A stretch of 64,000 bases of DNA. Source: Leptodontidium sp. MPI-SDFR-AT-0119 (lineage: Eukaryota > Ascomycota > Leotiomycetes > Helotiales > Leptodontidiaceae). Of this stretch, positions 1-12,036 are shown piece after piece; within the stretch, counting starts at the first letter, position 1, and each line of letters opens with the position of its first letter. The notes below the pieces were generated by a model. That model saw only the letters and a program-made list of their open reading frames with translations, was not told the origin of the DNA and made no database searches. The position numbers and the translations under genes were made by a program. The stretch covers positions 310,001 to 374,000 of the forward strand of contig JAHLEZ010000022.1 of the NCBI GenBank assembly GCA_020726505.1, in the 5' to 3' direction.

Positions 1-217
1 TGTGTTGATGAGGGAAAAGCATGTCAGCATGTCATCGCGTTGTCCGAGCGTGAAACATATGCCACGGATGGCCGACACGTACCATAGGGCTGGTCGCTTG
101 CTGCGCATGCGATTGGCCAGCCAGACCTCACCGATAGTCGCCCAGCGCCACGACATGCGCGACAGGTCCCAGGTGGGAACAGAACGCCAATCACGGGAGC
201 GCTAGGTGCGGGAGCTA
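1..217. other. Left-edge GC-rich non-coding flank
   Basis: Moderately GC-rich unique-looking sequence up to the first MITE. Short ORFs are open on both strands, but none has a recognisable domain, splice structure or convincing start. I see no gene here. Confidence 0.4.
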
Positions 218-804
218 CAGCAATGTGCTTAACTAGCTTCAATAATTTTTCGGCTTTTTCCTAGCGAGCCTCATCGAAAGTTCAAAAGCTCAAATTCACG
301 ACCCTCCGCCTACACTCTCTACGTAATATATTAATAAATAAAAAGTTGATATTCGTGTAGTTTAACACTTTTTTATAAATGCATCTACTTTTTAATATAT
401 GCGACGCGTTAGTTAATAAGTAATATTTAATTTCCTAGAACTCGCGGTTTTTGCTAAGGATTCTTGCTTTGCCCTCACTCGTAAGAGCCGCAAAGTCGTC
501 TTTTTACCCCCCTCTTATAACTTTAGACTTAAAGCGATGCATAACAAGTCCTTTTTTTTATAAAGATATTTAAACATACAAAGATTAATTTAATGTTTAC
601 AGCTTTTAATTTAAAGACGTTGTTGAGATGTGGTATTTCGGGGCGTTTTCGTCGATTTGGTGAGGGCTCGAAAAATCGCGAGGCTGGGCCCCGCACAATT
701 GAAGCTAATTGTGGGATCATAACCACCACCTTCTGGCAAAGCTGGAGGCGCAGCTTTGCCGGAAGGTGAGGTCCTGATCTCACAATTAGTTAAGCACATT
801 GCTG
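218..804. mobile_element. Tc1/mariner-type MITE or deletion derivative, TA target site
   Basis: An 18-bp terminal inverted repeat beginning CAGCAATGTGCTTAACT (218-235) is matched exactly in inverse orientation at 787-804, and a TA dinucleotide flanks each end (216-217, 805-806). TA duplication plus a CAG start fits the Tc1/mariner (Fot1/pogo-like) superfamily. The 587-bp interior has no transposase ORF. Its first 400 bp are AT-rich and RIP-like, while 640-780 stays GC-rich and contains a small hairpin around 693-716. Confidence 0.75.
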
Positions 805-806
805 TA

Positions 807-1300
807 AACCAGGACTTCCAAATGGTCGGCAGCCGCACGGCGGGCGGCTCACCTGAAAACACCAGACGGCACGGCCAACCGTGCTGCCACAAGCACAACG
901 TGGCTGCTGGGGCTGAACAATGAACATGGCGGTCGAACAATGTCTCTGCTTCGGGGCTTTTTATGCTTTCCCCCTACTTTTATTGGGAGCCACCGGTGCG
1001 CCACGGCCGCAATGTCTCGCCTGCAGTTGGTGAGTTCGTCCTCGTCCCAGCAGCTGCGTCTGCAAGCTGGCCGGATTCATATCAATAGAAAAACGCATTT
1101 CCAACGCAGCCTATGTGCGTGCATGCGTACGGCTTGCTGTCAGGTCCTCGCTGGGTTCGCATTTCCGCGGACAGCGTCTCCACCTCTCGTTCGAGTGAAC
1201 AGAAGATGCAGGGCGCTTTAATCTCCCGCTCGAGGCTCATCAGGACCGAAGCTGGCCAAGCTCGTCGGAGTCCAAGCATCAACCCACAACATACATGAGA
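807..1300. other. Intergenic region upstream of the fasciclin gene
   Basis: No supported gene. Small ORFs are open on both strands without recognisable features. The stretch supplies the upstream region of the gene at 1455. Confidence 0.4.
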
Positions 1301-1454
1301 GCCGTGAATCTCCATCTCCCTCTCCCTCTCCCTCTTCGTGTCTCGCTCTGTTCCACTATCTCTGCCCTGCCCTCTGCCCTCCTGCCTGCCCTCATAACGT
1401 TTTCCAAAACACTCGCTTGGTTCAAAGACCTATCTGCAAGACAACTATTCCACC
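1300..1454 (+). promoter_or_regulatory. Pyrimidine-rich promoter/5' leader of the fasciclin gene
   Basis: A CT-rich tract (repeated CTCCCT, roughly 1308-1392) precedes the start codon. CT-rich stretches before the transcription start are common in filamentous-fungal promoters. The start context is CACC-ATG, close to a fungal Kozak sequence. No TATA box is evident. Confidence 0.45.
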
Positions 1455-2603
1455 ATGCAACTCTCAACTATCCTGACCTTCGCTCTCGTCACCGTCACAC
1501 AAGCTGACAGTAGCCTATCGCTCCTCGATGCTCTGAAGACAAAAGCAAACGCGACCTTGTTCGCCCAGTTCCTAGAAGCAAATCCCAGCATCCTCGCAAT
1601 TTACAACTCTTCAGCTGTCCGAACTGTCTTCGTTCCGTCCGATGCATATTTTATATCCCCAAACACTGCACTCAGACGTCGGCAAGGCTCCTCCCAGCAG
1701 CAGCAGTTGCTGTATCAATACACCGATCAATTGACTGATCTGGAGAACCTCACTCCTCCTGCCGCACCGGGAAAAGTCGTCCATATGGGACTCACTTCTC
1801 CCAAGGTGACTGGAGGCTCCCAAGCTATCGTCTCCAACAAAGTGGCCAAGAACAGCACAACCAAGCGACGCCGGGACACTGGTACAGTTCCATCAAGTGG
1901 TGTTCAGCTTCTGTCTGGGTTGGGCAACAAAGTCAATATCCTTGGGGGGGACATCCCATACAGCAATGGATTGATTCATTCTACAGATGGGCAAGTTATC
2001 TCTCTCTTCGCTCTCTTCGCATTCACTAACAACTTCTCAGCTTCTTCACCGTCCCCACACCACTCTCTTCAACAATCAACTCCACTGGTCTGTCGAGCTT
2101 AGGTAGCTTACTCAACCAAGCAAATCTGACCGGCACCCTCGACGCCTCAGACAGCATCACAATCTTCACACCCAATAACGCAGCATTCGCCGCAACAAAT
2201 ATCACCGGAAATCCCTCCACTCTCCCAGCGATCCTCTCCAATCACGTCATCCCCAACTTCTTGGGGTATCTACCGTCCTTGACGGATGGAGCTACATACA
2301 CGACGTTGGCGGGCGACACCCTCACAGTGACGATCAAGAACGGCGTCTACTATGTCAACGATGCGAAGATTGTGTCTTCGAATACCATTCTCCAGAATGG
2401 TGTTGCACACGTTATTGACAAGGTAAGTTCTTGGACTATGTTCCTCAGAATGTTGATCGGTGAGACTCTTAACTGACACTCCAAAGGTTCTCACCCCATC
2501 CGTCCCCGCTCCCGTGGTCACGGGTGACAGCTGGTCTCTCAGCCGTTCCAACTCCATTGTCGCCACAGTTAGCGTCGCTATTTTCGCGCTATTGGTAGTG
2601 TGA
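1455..2603 (+). CDS. Secreted GPI-anchored protein with two fasciclin (FAS1) domains
   Basis: Three exons, 1455-1990, 2041-2422 and 2487-2603, give 344 residues. Residues 1-17 form a signal peptide. FAS1 domain 1 spans about 20-180, with the H1-like motif TVFVPSDAYF at 57-66. FAS1 domain 2 spans about 181-312, with ITIFTPNNAAF at 218-228 and an H2-like HVIDKVLTP near the end. A Ser-rich stretch and the hydrophobic tail IVATVSVAIFALLVV suggest a GPI-anchor signal, so the product probably sits at the plasma membrane or wall and acts in adhesion. Many N-glycosylation sequons are present. Intron 2 is canonical (GTAAGT..AAAG). Intron 1 (1991-2040) only restores the FAS1-2 frame if it is a GC-AG intron (GCAAGT..CTCAG, CTAAC branch site). 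There is no RIP damage. The family assignment is firm; the precise role is inferred. Confidence 0.88.
1991..2040 (+). other. GC-AG intron in the fasciclin gene
   Basis: The 50-nt intron has donor GCAAGT, branch CTAAC (2026-2030) and acceptor CAG. Splicing joins GAT-GG to C-TTC-TTC, giving DGFFTVPTP in frame. Using the nearby GT (1995) with the same acceptor breaks the frame. Confidence 0.75.
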
Positions 2604-2924
2604 TTGAACGAGTCATATTTTAGTATATGGACTTGAGATGAGACTCCTTGGAAGATTTCAAGAAGTCGAGGATGCCTAAAGGTCTAGGTGGATGGTTCTG
2701 GCGAGCTGGGAGTAATCATAATTTAATTCACAATCTTAATTGTAATAAGCATCATCTACTTCATTAAAGATCGCTGAGGTTTAAGTGCTTCTTGTTCCTA
2801 TAAATTCTACAGTGATTCTCAGCTCGCTTATATAGCTTTCCCTATTCTCCCTCAAAGCTCTGCACAGCTGAGTTACCACCACTGTCAGCCTGAATCCAAC
2901 ACCCTCTACTCACTCCTTTATTAA
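2604..2924. other. 3' flank of the fasciclin gene / upstream of a small ORF
   Basis: No ORF of note. It holds the fasciclin 3' region and AT-rich sequence with a TATATA-like motif near 2828 before a possible start at 2925. Confidence 0.4.
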
Positions 2925-3200
2925 ATGAATACTAGCTTGACGGACAATCATGAAGAGCCGCTGGAGGAGGAAACTGCCGACGATCCTGTACCTATCCCAG
3001 CGAACCCGGTCGTGAACGGCAGTCATGACCTTGGGGATGCACCTGCCAGCAAACGTGCTTCCAGGTCTCCTGAGTCAAATCACCGTGCGTTTGCCACGCC
3101 AATCGCTCCCTTTGCGTGCCGAATACGCCTGGCTCCAAAACGGGAAAATGAGTTAGTTCTACGTCCGCCGGCGGGGCAGGCTTCGCGACCACACAAGTGA
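2925..3200 (+). CDS. Small hypothetical ORF, possibly a gene 5' end truncated by transposons
   Basis: A 91-codon ORF starts at ATG 2925 after a TATATA-like motif about 100 bp upstream. The N-terminus is acidic and Pro-rich (EEPLEEETADD); the C-terminus turns basic. No domain is recognised. The AT-rich degenerate block starts about 100 bp downstream, so this may be the surviving first exon of a broken gene, or a chance ORF. The opposite strand is also open (3258-2992). Confidence 0.25.
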   Translation: MNTSLTDNHEEPLEEETADDPVPIPANPVVNGSHDLGDAPASKRASRSPESNHRAFATPIAPFACRIRLAPKRENELVLRPPAGQASRPHK

Positions 3201-3289
3201 AACCCCTCTTGCAAAGATTACCAGACTCGCTAAGTACCAAGCATATCTCTGGGCCCAATACGCGTTAAGTGCGCTTCCCTCAAGAAGTG

Positions 3290-4132
3290 CCCTTAGGTAA
3301 TTCACTACTGGTGTAAAAGAGGGAAAAGATGTTAAACGAGGTATGGGCGACGTGAAAAGGCTTGGATTCGATGCCCTTCCTCGAGAGGGAGGATAAGAAC
3401 TCTATATATACCTAAATGATAATATATAGGGATTTAAAAGAGGCGTGAACGAAGTGGCCCGCTTTTAGCAGAAATAACGCTTGATGTTCTAAACGCTCTC
3501 GAGTACAGCCTAGCGGTCGATATTCGAGGTTGGTAGGTGGTTTATGCGTTCTTATAATCCGGCCAGGTATTGAGCACAAAGTCTAGTGAAGTTGCTTGCG
3601 TTCGTAAGAGGTTCTCAAAGATTTCGAGCGCCGTTTACTGTTTTACTTAGATAAGTGAGGCTCTGTGAACCTTACAAATGGCTGTAAATATTCATAGGAG
3701 GATGTGACTAGACATTTTGGAGAGTGTGAAAGGCTTCTAGTTAGCGTGTATTACTTCTAATCGGGTGGAGCCTCTGACATTCCTTTGTACTAAGAGTTCT
3801 AGCCTAAGGGGTATAATAGTGACAGCCTCGGGTTTAAAACTTAGCTTTTATTAAATTCAGTGTATTTTATAGTATTTTGATCTCGGGTGGTCTCTCCCCG
3901 AATTCCCCGTTTCTAGGGGAAACCCTCAGACCCCTCTTCTGAAACTAAATACTTTTTTTTTTTTAGCTCGAAGTTCAAAACTATAAGATTATACTAAATA
4001 TATAATATAACTACCTCACTTAAAGCTCGCTTATATACTTAGTAAAGCCTATTCTAGGCTTAAATCAGCCAGAAATAACTTAAACAAGCTACATACGTCT
4101 AATACAAAGCTCCGACTTCCACAGGTTATAGC
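3290..4132. other. Degenerate AT-rich block, origin unclear
   Basis: AT content rises with scattered TATATA runs, a poly-T tract at about 3955 and no ORF. It looks like RIP- or mutation-degraded repeat DNA, but I found no matching copy elsewhere in the window. Confidence 0.35.
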
Positions 4133-4305
4133 CATGGGACCTAAGGCTTTTAATACACGGCTTTCTTAGGCTAAAACAGCGGCTATACGAAGCTCTGGGC
4201 TTTACGTCTCAAACTACTAGAAGTAACTATATTTAGTAAAGACGAGTTTGAGTTTGCATTTGCCTAATTAGGCTATCTAGGCAAATACACACGTGATAAG
4301 CTAGA

Positions 4306-4490
4306 TGTGGTGCAGAAGTGGAGTAGAGCCTTGCGATCAACGTAGGGAGAATTGAAGTGGTTTATTGTTGTCTAAAATACATAAGGAAATCAGGGGAACA
4401 CGTTATTCCCCTAAAAGCGGTATACGCTGGCAGAATCTAAAACTAGTATAGCGCACAACTAACCGAGCATCAGCCCGTGCCTGTACGACA
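4306..4490 (-). repeat. 3' LTR of copia element A
   Basis: 185 bp, TG..CA ends. It is the least RIP-changed LTR of the pair, preceded by TSD CTAGA and followed by the polypurine tract (4491-4500). Confidence 0.9.
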
Positions 4491-4759
4491 CACCCCCTAG
4501 CCAAGTGACAATTATAAGCTACTAATATTGTGATTAGTTACTCTAAGCGAGAGCAAACACTAAACTAAATAATTAGGCTATAATTATTCTTATACTACTA
4601 GGTTAAGTAAACAACTGTCTTATTTAAAGTAGCGCATCCCCCACTTAATTCTTAATCCTGTAACCTCTCTATAATATATACAGATCGACCTTTCGATCTA
4701 CTAACTAATCAACTAATTAACAATTAATTAACTAATTAATAAATTAATCAATTAATACT

Positions 4760-5706
4760 ATGGGTGTATTAGTACGCTCTGCTAAGGCCGTTAAGGCTGA
4801 TCGTTTGGCTATTACTATAAGTTATTAAGTTGAATTTTATTAAGCTAATTGTTGATTTTAGGGCTGTGTGTTAATTTAAATATTACTAACTATAATAAGC
4901 GAAGAAGAAGAAGGATACTAAGAAGGCTCTAAAGGCTGCTCCTGCTCTAAAGAGAGCTACTACGGCTGCTCTAGTTGCTCGTGCTTGTGCTCCCTAGGTC
5001 AAGGGAGATAAGCGTTTAGTTGTTTGTTTAGGTTATATTAATAGCGCCCTCTAAACTAAAAGCACCGGCGAGTACTTTGATATTATTAGTCGAGGTACTC
5101 GTTATTTCGCCTGCTCGTTAAGCTATTCCTATAAGGCTACTCCCCCTACTGCCTAGGCTCCTTTCCTCCTCTACCGCACTACACTCTTAAACGACGCAAG
5201 TAAAAAGGTAAATTCCCTTAGTTGTTCTATTTTAGCGTGTAATTACTAACTGTTTTAGGAATTGGAGCGCCTAAGAGCTCCTGTTTTTACTGCCCTTTAG
5301 GGTGAGGCTACTACTTCTACTACTAATAGAGTAATCGGCTTAGGAGGAGGTGACGAAGAGGAGGAAGATGAGGGTAATACTGTTATTAAAGAGTCTAGTA
5401 TATTGTTCTATCTTAAATTTCCCGCGAAATTAAGGCTAAATCGGTTGATTTCTTTTAAATAAAGAGAACTCCTTTAATACTCTAGAAGTTTATACGCGAG
5501 TTACTAGAGAGTAACTTGCTGCTACTGCTAGCGCCCCATTCTCTCTAGAGCCTACTCGTGGACCTACTGGTGTTAGTGGAGCTCCGGCTCTTACTCCTGA
5601 AGAAGAGGCTTCGGCCGCTCGTATTAACGAGCTTTATAGTATAATTAAAAGTACTTTAGTTACTTTAACTAGGGAAGTTCGGGGCTTACTACTTAAAGAT
5701 AATTAA
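4760..5706 (+). pseudogene. Antisense accessory gene of the copia family, copy in A
   Basis: Runs opposite to gag-pol, between RNase H and the 3' LTR. ATG at 4760 (MGVLVRSAKAVKADR), then a first intron whose donor is RIP-changed here but GTAAGTTATT in copy C. Exon 2 has a Lys-rich start (KKKKDTKKALKAA) and a segment with VVCLGYINSALQ and KSTGEYFDIISRGTRYFAC. A second intron (GTAAAT..TTTTAG) leads to an acidic region and a helical tail (ARINELYSIIK) ending at TAA 5704-5706. Internal stops are TAA/TAG at Gln-like positions and several Cys codons appear as Tyr (TGY to TAY), both expected from RIP. Function unknown; a zinc-binding, possibly nuclear, protein is my inference. Confidence 0.65.
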
Positions 5707-6029
5707 GTTACTCTCTTTTTGTGAGGTAAGGCTTAAGAACCTCTAAATAACCAAGTGTCCCTTTATAATTTACTTACGTTACGTTACTTTTACTATAGAA
5801 ACGAACAATTATTAAGAGTAATTAAATCTTCTAAATGCCGTGAATTTCACCCCCGAGCTCGGTTACTCTCGAAGTAAATCAAATAGTAAGAGAATTTACA
5901 AAGTAATAACAAATACATAAGAAAATACATTATATATTCATAGGGTGAGCTTATAGTTAAACTACCCTTATACAAAGGAAAGGTAAAGAACGTGTGTAAA
6001 GACCTACTTTAAAGCGAGGGCTTTATAGT

Positions 6030-9000
6030 GAGTTACTCTAATTAAGCACGAACATCCACTAAGTTAATAAGAGTAACAAAACTCTTAAATTTTTACTAAG
6101 AAAGGTTCTTTATAAGTCTATTAGCGGATATATAACCCGTAAGTAAATATTCGACTGAAAAAGTGCCCTTTTAAAACTCTTGGCGTAACTATATATTTTA
6201 AATATTAACGTGGTGTAACTTAGTAAAAATGCGCTAATTTTCCCTAACGATTAACTATATTATTTACTAATTGTCGTAAAAGATCCTCCAAATTTCCCTT
6301 AACTTAAGACGTAACTCTTAAAAGAAATATTATAAAGTTATAATCTCCTTAGCCGTGCGCTTAACGCCTAAAAGCTTAGCTTATATAATTAAAGTAGTGA
6401 TTGTATCTTATAAGGCCGCTTTCCACAAGATTAAACCTCTAAAAAGTATTATAATATAATTATTAAAAGAACACTTAGTATTAAGATTGTTTATAAATAA
6501 AGTATTTGAAGCTATAATAAGCTAAGAGTCGCGTAGCTTGTAATTATAAGTAATCGCCAAAAATCGGGTTCTAAAGAGGTAACGAATAGTTTAATTGACT
6601 ACTGTAAGGTGTTCTAAAGAGGGGTTAATTAAGAAGTGAGAAAGTCTTAAAGCTATAAACGTAACGTCTATACGTAATATAATTACTATATAAAGTACTA
6701 AGTTAACCTTCTCTTAATACTCCTTAATTTAAACTAAGGTTACTTGCCTTTAATTCTTTAGTAATTTAACTTAAGGTAGTAGAGTACTTAGGTAATTTTT
6801 ATTTACTAAGTCAAATTATAAAGTAACCTTTTAAATATAAGTGTCGTGTATTAAAGAAATAATCTTTACTTAATAATCTCTAATAACGCGAACACTTAAA
6901 AACTACTTTGTCGGTTCTCCTTTAGTAAGTTCGTATGCCGTATTTAAGCTGTTAATAATAGGTTGAGCGTCTTTAAGGGCTAAAGAGTAATATAACACTT
7001 AAATATTGTCGACATAGAAGATAATAAAGATTAAACGTTACTCGTTTATAAAGATATAAGGCTTCTCTTTATAAAGGATTAACCCTAACTTTAATAAAGT
7101 TTTAGTAAAGTCTCCGTACTATAGTACTAGCGAGTCTCTAAGTCCGTAGAGCGCACAATCAACCTCTACTATTATACTGTCTTATTTAAATCTGTCTAGT
7201 AAGTAATAGTATACGCGAGTACTCGATTCGCTTTGTTTAGTGTTAATAAAGGCGTTAATAATATTAAATTAAATTATCTCTAAATTAAATTAAGCCGCTA
7301 TTATTATAGCGGTCTTAAAAGAGTAAGTAGCTAAGGTAGTCGTATATATTAAGAGAATTGACGTTTCGGGTTATAAGTCTCCCTTAATAATAACTCGCGA
7401 GTGATACTTAATTAAATACCTTGACAAATCGACTTTGGCGTGAAATACTTATTTTAATAGTATTAGTTATTCAGTGGCGAAGCTTTATTTAACGATTTTT
7501 TAGTAGTTGCGCGACTTTAAGTTAGTGATTTCCTTGATTACGTCGGCTCAGAAGTGCTCTCTTAAAGGGTAATCCTTAAGCTCTTTTTAATTTAATAGGT
7601 CCTTTAGTAATTAGGATTAGTGTATTCGTAAGAGATTAACTAATTATCGAATTTCGACATTTTTAAGAATAGACGCTGAGATAATAGTATAAACTACGCT
7701 TAAGTCTTTTTCGTTTCTTTGTATTAGCTCTTAATTAAGCTAAAAAGTCCCTAGAAAATCCTCTAAATACTCACAGTTACTCGACGGGTTTAACGATTCC
7801 GTAATTAGCTCTTTAATAGTTATTATATAGACGCTTCGATTTAGTTTCGTAATCTTATTATTAACTCAGGTCTTTCGACTGTCGCTAGTTGCTCGATCTT
7901 TTACCCTCTTCCTTTATAAAGGTTTAAGTAAGTTATTATTAGTTAGGGCTAAAAGTAGTAAGTGTTACTTTATACTTAATTCTTCCCTTGAGTCTAACGA
8001 ATTAGGATGCTCCTTATACTCTGTTACTTAAGGCAGAGCTTCTGATTACTTAGGGCTAGTACTTTAAGTAAGTACTCCCTAACGCTTGAGATCGTGCTCT
8101 TAGTCGTATAGCCCTTGAGAGTATATAATAACTTGTAATATTAATTAGCGCTTAGCTTCTATATCTCTCTTAAAGTTTAGTACGTTACGTAAGATATCTC
8201 TCTTAGTTATACTCTAAGATATTAATTGTCTTAATTTGTCGACTTATTTTGAGACTTAATTAGGGTACTCGTAAGTAAGAAGTCTAGTACTCTTCTTTAG
8301 TTATTTCACCCCCGAGTTTTTATTAATAAGTTCTATTAATCCTGACTTTTTTAAGAGTAATATTAGTTACTTTACCCCTGTAGCTAAAAGCTTAATCGAA
8401 GGCTATAACACCCCCGAGGTTACAAACTTAATAGTTTTTATAAAACTTATTACTTAGCTTAATTATTCCCTTTCTAAGGTAGTGTTTATTATTAATTCTA
8501 GTATATTAAGTGCGCTTAGTCGATTGATTATATTAGTTCTAGCGTCTTAGGGTTCTTCCTCTTCTTTTAGTATTTTAGTAAGATCTCTTAATATTAAGCG
8601 CGGCTAGCCGACCGCTCTCTCCACGTTTAGAGAGCCTAAATAAAAGAGGGATTCATTGAAAGTAACGTTCTAAGTCATTATTACACGCTATAATTAAGGT
8701 ACTTAGACCCTATATATATTAGACGAGACGTATCTTATTAAGTATCTAAGGTGCGCTCTTAAGTTAACTTTAAATACTCTCTTTTATTAAAGAGCCTCTT
8801 AGTCCTTAATTATAGGGTAGGCTCTATAGCCGTACGCTTATATATTACTTTAGTTAAGTCGTATATTAGTGTTAAGCTTTTAAATAAGCTTAGGGTCGTA
8901 GTATTAAAAATATTGCCTAAACTAAGTATAAAAGATCTCATTTAGACTCTTAAAGCCTTTCTAAGTAGCCGGACTTATATTATAAAGAGTAATTGCCGCT

Positions 9001-11780
9001 ATAGTTACTTCTGTCTAAAGCTCCTTTAGTAAGTTTACTAAAAGGCGTATCTTAATAAACTTTTCAATAATTTCCTTGCCTACGCACTTAGTTCCCTTAT
9101 TAGGTTAATATATATATAAAGGGGTACCCTTAATATTAATACTATTTTCTATATACTACTTTTCGTACTTAGTTGATCTATTAATTCTTATAATTAAGGT
9201 ATTATTATTTTAGCGTATTTTGCAAATCGAGAGTCTGAATTAACGTCTTATCCACGCCTTAAACAGTTTAAGAGCTTCTAGGACGGCGATTAACTTTTTG
9301 TTTTTTAAGAGTTATTTATAGAATTTCTTATTGTATTAGTCTTTAACTAATAAAAGCCAGTTATTCCTATTAAATTTAATAAGGAAGTCGAATAAGTCTT
9401 AAGAAATATAATAAAAAGGCCGGGTAACTGTTCTCTCTAAAGGTCTTCGACTAACGACTTATTGCGCGCCAGTTAGAGAGTACTTTTAACACTTAATTTA
9501 AGTAGTGCCTAAGATCTCGACGTTACGCGCATTTTTAACTAAATTCTTTAACACTTCCTTCCTTAAGTGCCCTGCCCGTAAGTACTATTACCTAGCGTCG
9601 TCTAGCCGCGGTCTTAAATATCGTCGACTTAATTAACAGCCTTGCCGGATGCTTCTTTAAAGCGTGGGGAATATTAAAAAGGTATAAGTTAGGCGAATTA
9701 GAGAGTTAAGAGCTATTGCGGGAGCTAAAGAGTAGTTGAAAGGCTTATATTTAAAGAAAGCTAAGTTAAACTGTCGCTTTAATTACTTTAATATAATACT
9801 CTTCTTAGTTAATCCCACGTGTAACGTGTAATTTAACTTATTATACTAAACTTTAGCTTGTAATAAATAAGCTTCCGAAATAATATTAATATTAAATCCT
9901 TTAACAATAGCGACGTTAAAAAGCCTCAAGTCCTTAGTGTTTAGTCTATTAGGGCTATAAAAAGTACCCTTAAAAAGACAAATACTTTAGCCCTTAATTA
10001 TAAGGCTTGACGTTCTGGCTTTAATACTGTCGTCGTTAGTTAATTTGACAAAGGTCTTAGGCTTTAGTAAAGTAACTGAATTAACTAAATAAGTGGCAGC
10101 GCCGTTATTAAGTAAAGTGTTCTTTAAGAGGGGGTGTCGATTTATATTAATAGTGGCGTAGATTCCTAAGGTGGCGAGAGCCTTATTAAGTAACTTTAGA
10201 CTAATTATGTATATATTAATATTGCCAAGATACTTTGGTAGTTTTAAGGCTTTTGCCGAGGTTATTAGAGAGGACGAGAAGTTTTTAGAGGTTATTTCCT
10301 TAGTAATTTCCTTTACTGCTACTTGTCTTTACCCTTTCTTACTGATTACTTGTTTAAGGTCGGGAAACTCCTTTTTAAGCTTAATTCGGGTTTCCTTGAT
10401 TTCCTCCGTAAACGGTAGGTTACGTAGTTTATCCCCAGTTAAGCCGTCGTAGTAATATTAAAGTCTATAATACTCGATCACTTTGTGTCAGTAAGAGCTC
10501 ACCTTATAAAGGCAAGTATTAAGCGAGGTATTTAGCGAAGGAGTTCTTAGTACTAGTAATACTCTTAGAGTATTTAATCTCCCTCTAAGTATAGCGTATA
10601 ATTTAACTATCTTATTTCTCTTAGTAGCCGTAAGAGACTCTTTATTAAGCGCTAATAATTAGTTAACGTATTAAAGTAACGTATACTTGTGAATAACCCT
10701 AAGAGTATTATTTCTAAGGACCTCAGATAATCGTTCGCGAGCTTATTTAAGTGCGAGCTTCTCTTATACTACCTTAATAAAGTTAATAATCGCTAAGGGG
10801 CCCTTAACGTCCAGAATGTCGTATAATAAAGCATCTTAGTAAGCTAATCGCCACTCTTAAATCTATACCTTAAGATTAACTCGTCTTACTTTAACGATTT
10901 CGAGCTTCTCTTTATATTTAGCTTGAGCTTTAGTAATATTACTTGTTTCCGAAGAAGCGTAGTCTCTTTTTAATACTTTAAGGAGTATTTATAGAGTCTA
11001 AGATCGTAGGTCGTTTAGTTCGTCTGTTATCTTGTTAAGTTACTCTTTTACTCTCTGTTTTTTCTTAATCTTATACTCTTAAATAATACTTTAGTAAATC
11101 GAAGGATTAACTGTCTCTTAAATTTACTTATATATTACTTTATAAGCCTGAGCCTTTTCTGACTATTGTGTGTGTTTTATAATATACTCCCTTATTAAGG
11201 TAGTATATATTAGAGTAATTATAGTAACGTTAGATAGTACAAGAGGTATTACACTTAGTTTAAGTCCCTTGAGTTCGAGTACTCGTTAGTCTTTATCTTA
11301 CTTTACTTACTCCCTAAAGTTAAAATCGAGAGCTTCCTTGTCTTATTATACTTTTACTTAGTCAATCGTTTGTGCTTAAGGCTCGTTTTCGAGGATATTT
11401 GAAGTAACTAGTAACTCTAGATTAATCGAAGTCTATACCTTATAAAAGATATAAAAGGATTTAAAGGCTTAATACTATAAGGTTTAAGTTTGCCTGTTAT
11501 AATTAAGCGGCGTTCGATTATTAGAAGAAGAGACTAAAGTTAAGTCTATTATAGCGAAGAAAGGGTTACTCTCTTAAGGGTTCAATAGATTTATTAAAGA
11601 GGAAAAGAGAATATTAAATATAAGTGCTCGATTTACCCTTTTCTAGAGAAGTTAAAGGGAAAATAATAGTGTGAACTATATTTATTAATAAGTAAAAAAC
11701 GCTAACGTTATTTATTACTTATTAATCTTACGTTAATAGCTTTATTTAAATCTATAAAGCACAAAAGGAAAAATACTAAC
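6030..11780 (-). pseudogene. gag-pol of copia element A (dead)
   Basis: The order on the minus strand follows Ty1/copia: gag with a zinc-knuckle-like site, aspartic protease, GAG-pre-integrase, integrase, reverse transcriptase, RNase H. The C-terminal copia signature (PANGLIK.LSRQKFENFV, best seen in B) ends near 6,030. Frequent TAA/TAG show it cannot be translated. Confidence 0.7.
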
Positions 11781-11787
11781 TTAATAA

Positions 11788-11808
11788 CTTCGTCACAGGG
11801 CTTATAAT
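11788..11808 (-). promoter_or_regulatory. Putative half-tRNA primer-binding site of copia element A
   Basis: Directly inside the 5' LTR, the minus strand reads ATTATAAGCCCTGTGACG; copy B has GTTATAAGCCCCGTGACG. GTTATAAGC is complementary to the anticodon loop/stem of a tRNA-Ile(UAU) type (GCUUAUAAC). Drosophila copia likewise primes from an internal tRNA fragment. Inference; no 3'-end TGG-type PBS is present. Confidence 0.4.
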
Positions 11809-11993
11809 TATAGTATAAAAGTAAAGTAAAGCCTTGCGATTAACGTAAAGAGAATTAAAGTAGTTTATTATTGTCTAGAATACATAAGGAAATCAGGGGA
11901 ACACGTTGTTCCCCTGAAAGCGGTATACGCTGGCAGAATCTAAAACTAGTATAGCGCACAACTAACTGAGCATCAGCCCGTGCCTGTACGACA
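11809..11993 (-). repeat. 5' LTR of copia element A
   Basis: 185 bp. The TGTGGTGCAGAAG of the left LTR appears here as TATAGTATAAAAG, a run of G-to-A/C-to-T changes typical of RIP. Followed by TSD CTAGA at 11994-11998. Confidence 0.9.
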
Positions 11994-12036
11994 CTAGAGT
12001 AGTTATATAGACCTAGAAATCCCCTCTATAATAGAA

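Larger units (their letters stand above)
4306..11993 (-). mobile_element. Complete RIP-degraded Ty1/copia retrotransposon (element A)
   Basis: Two 185-bp LTRs (4306-4490 and 11809-11993; TG..CA ends) are flanked by the 5-bp duplication CTAGA (4301-4305, 11994-11998); total 7,688 bp. gag-pol reads right to left. The protease motif (LLNNGA-like) is near 10,120-10,085 and a YVDN version of the RT YVDD box near 7,045-6,995; RNase H ends near 6,030. A polypurine tract (GGGGGTG on the minus strand) abuts the left LTR, making it the 3' LTR. Domains were read through RIP stops and checked against better-preserved copy B. Antisense to pol, between RNase H and the 3' LTR, sits an accessory gene (4760-5706). 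Confidence 0.9.

Noticed and set aside
4491..4500. CACCCCCTAG next to the left LTR taken at first as a primer-binding site
   Set aside because: Once coding was found to run on the minus strand it reads as a polypurine tract of the 3' end; the true 5' end is at the right LTR.
10171..10452. 93-codon plus ORF inside copia A
   Set aside because: It lies opposite the gag/protease coding strand and its sequence is the reverse shadow of gag; not a gene.
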